The notes under the pieces: model-generated
What the model saw: only the letters and a program-made list of their open reading frames with translations
Told to the model about the DNA's origin: nothing
Databases searched by the model: none
Shown: positions 6,461 through 7,759 of the stretch, in pieces
Layout: every line of letters starts with the position of its first letter
How positions within the stretch are numbered: the first letter of the stretch is position 1
Translations under genes and position numbers: made by a program
DNA from: an uncultured Bacteroidota bacterium
GTDB taxonomy: Bacteria > Bacteroidota > Bacteroidia > 2-12-FULL-35-15
Length of the DNA stretch: 7,759 nt
Direction: 5' to 3'
NCBI GenBank assembly: GCA_903889605.1
Contig: CAISYK010001244.1
Span: 1-7,759, forward strand

Positions 6461-7531
6461 ATGGCAGAAGCAATAAATTGCCCAGGGTGTGGAGCAGATA
6501 ATATGCTACCAGAAGGTAAAACTAGTATGTATTGTGCCTTTTGCGGAAAACCAATTGAAAAAATCCTTCCCAAAGGATTAGGGACTGAAAGGAGGATAAA
6601 TAAATCCAAAATCATTGATAATAAATTGGCTTATACTGACAGAGGTATTGAAAGCCTTGATGAAATTATAGAATTGTATTCTGATACTGAACTAAATGAA
6701 GTAAGGCATTTAAACCTATCTGGTAATAAAATAAAAACCCTAAAAGGAATTTCAAGGTTTAAACTATATACACTTAACCTATCAAACAATGACATAAAAA
6801 TAATTGATGAGTTTCCAAAATTAGATTACAATGATATTTTTTACAGTGGTTACTCCCATTCTTCTAATACCTTCATGAATTTTAGTGATAATAAAAATTT
6901 GGAGATTATTGCGGATGATGTATTTGAGTATATCAATTCTACAATTGATTCAGAGCATTACGTTTTTTCCTTTTCTTTAGATTTTAAAGGTTGTCCTAAT
7001 TTCAATTTTGAATGCCTTTGTAAATTGGACTTTTTTAAAATATCATTGTCCCCAACAAAAGGTATGAAAATAATGCAAGAAATTCAGAAACTTGATACAC
7101 TCCATAAAGATGCCAACAACTTTGTGGCTAGATTAGAACAGGGTAGTACAGCCATTATATTTACCGATTCTAATAAAGACTTGCCTGAGTCCTTAAAAGA
7201 AATGGGTTTCGTAAATACAGGTAATAAATGGGAATTAAAATGGGTTTATGGAAATGAAAAGGGTAACAAAAACAATAACAATAACAATAAATGTTTTATA
7301 GCTACTGCCACAATGGGAAGCTATAATAATCCAATAGTAATAGAACTACGACACTTTAGGGATGAATGGATTTTAAAGAAGAGTTGGGGGGCAGGTTTTG
7401 TTAATTGGTATTATAATTATGGTGCAAAGGCTTCTAAGGTTATTGAAAAAAGTTTCGTGTTAAAAAAAATCAGCTATTTACTTATTGTAAAACCACTAGT
7501 ATATTTATCAAGAATTGTAAAATACAAATAA
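6461..7531 (+). CDS. Zinc-ribbon / leucine-rich-repeat protein with C-terminal CFI box
   Basis: A 356-residue modular protein. Residues 7-28 are a zinc ribbon (C7-PG-C10 ... C25-AF-C28). About 65-135 holds two or three leucine-rich repeats (VRHLNLSGNKIKTLKGI, LYTLNLSNNDIKII), continued by a less regular LRR-like stretch to about 200. Residues 200-262 are unassigned. A Lys/Asn linker (about 264-277) precedes the C-terminal region, which starts KCFIATATMGS at C278 and goes on with ELRHFRDEWIL and a GxGFVNWYYNYG motif. That is the pattern of the CFI-box-CTERM domain found at the C-terminus of many otherwise unrelated bacterial proteins, usually after a low-complexity linker. There is no signal peptide, so the body is probably cytoplasmic, while the hydrophobic C-terminus could touch a membrane. 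The start is right: the ribbon begins six residues in. Role unknown; LRR and ribbon suggest protein binding. Confidence 0.88.
   Translation: MAEAINCPGCGADNMLPEGKTSMYCAFCGKPIEKILPKGLGTERRINKSKIIDNKLAYTDRGIESLDEIIELYSDTELNEVRHLNLSGNKIKTLKGISRFKLYTLNLSNNDIKIIDEFPKLDYNDIFYSGYSHSSNTFMNFSDNKNLEIIADDVFEYINSTIDSEHYVFSFSLDFKGCPNFNFECLCKLDFFKISLSPTKGMKIMQEIQKLDTLHKDANNFVARLEQGSTAIIFTDSNKDLPESLKEMGFVNTGNKWELKWVYGNEKGNKNNNNNNKCFIATATMGSYNNPIVIELRHFRDEWILKKSWGAGFVNWYYNYGAKASKVIEKSFVLKKISYLLIVKPLVYLSRIVKYK
7271..7290 (+). repeat. AACAAT hexanucleotide tract in the linker codons
   Basis: Three perfect AACAAT units plus AA encode most of the Asn run directly before the CFI box. In-frame gain or loss of a unit would change the linker by two Asn residues without affecting the domains. 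Confidence 0.7.
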
Positions 7532-7564
7532 CATTAATTTAAAAATCAGTAAAATGACAATAAA

Positions 7565-7759
7565 TTACGTACACACTGAAGTAAAAACACAATACCTTAA
7601 GTACGCACAGAAGTAAAAACAAAATACCTTACGTACGCGCAGAATGAAAAACACAATACCTTACGTATACACAGAAGTAAAAACACAATAACTTACGTAC
7701 GCACAGAAGTAAAAACACAATACCTTACGTATACACAGAAGTAAAAACACAATACCTTA
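7565..7759 (+). repeat. 32-bp tandem repeat array, runs off the window
   Basis: Six exact 32-bp units start at 7565, 7597, 7629, 7661, 7693 and 7725, and the first three bases of a seventh end the window. The unit begins TTACGTACGCACAGAAGTAA and ends ACACAATACC. There is no spacer, so this is a minisatellite and not a CRISPR array. The variable spot at unit positions 5-10 is GTACAC, GTACGC, GTACGC, GTATAC, GTACGC, GTATAC in order, so the last four units alternate as a 64-bp pair. The array begins 34 bases after the stop of the CFI-box gene. The unit length is not a multiple of three, and nothing suggests coding. Confidence 0.95.

Noticed and set aside
6461..6560. Zinc ribbon taken as a sign of a transcription factor or RNA polymerase subunit
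   Set aside because: Short CxxC...CxxC ribbons of this form are common N-terminal additions in many proteins, and the rest of the gene shows LRRs and a CFI box with no DNA-binding domain.
7565..7759. CRISPR array
   Set aside because: The 32-bp units follow each other directly with no variable spacers, and no cas gene is present in the window.

Overview
The window looks like an accessory stretch of a Bacteroidota chromosome, probably near the Chitinophagales or Sphingobacteriales. The support is a low GC content, A-rich 5' leaders without Shine-Dalgarno sequences, TAnnTTTG-type -7 elements, lipoproteins with short signal peptides and a Cys-Lys/Asn-Lys start, and a sensor kinase of the Reg_prop/Y_Y_Y/His_kinase type. 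No protein tells the genus. All five convincing genes are on the + strand.

Layout. Bases 1-594 hold a 60-bp tandem repeat (four copies, a 176-bp interruption, three more copies). Bases 595-1118 have no convincing gene. They contain a 144-bp imperfect inverted repeat, an orphan promoter-like element and a strong hairpin. Bases 1119-4937 carry a two-component pair: a LytTR response regulator, and directly after its stop codon a 1018-residue sensor kinase with a periplasmic propeller. Bases 4938-5160 are a regulatory intergenic region with two direct TACGTTAA repeats 21 bp apart. Bases 5161-6260 are two overlapping genes for small lipoproteins. Bases 6261-6460 hold a possible frameshifted lipoprotein remnant and a good -7 element. 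Bases 6461-7531 encode a zinc-ribbon/leucine-rich-repeat protein with a C-terminal CFI box. Bases 7565-7759 are a 32-bp tandem repeat that runs off the window.

How the genes may work together. The kinase probably senses a periplasmic signal through its propeller and phosphorylates Asp56 of the LytTR regulator. LytTR proteins bind two 9-bp direct repeats separated by 12-13 bp. The TACGTTAA pair just after the kinase gene has that geometry and lies upstream of the lipoprotein operon. The simplest reading is a self-contained module in which regulator and kinase control two exported lipoproteins of unknown function. The CFI-box protein has its own promoter-like element and may be independent. The repeat arrays on both sides suggest a plastic region. 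No phage, transposase, integrase, RNA gene or CRISPR array was seen.
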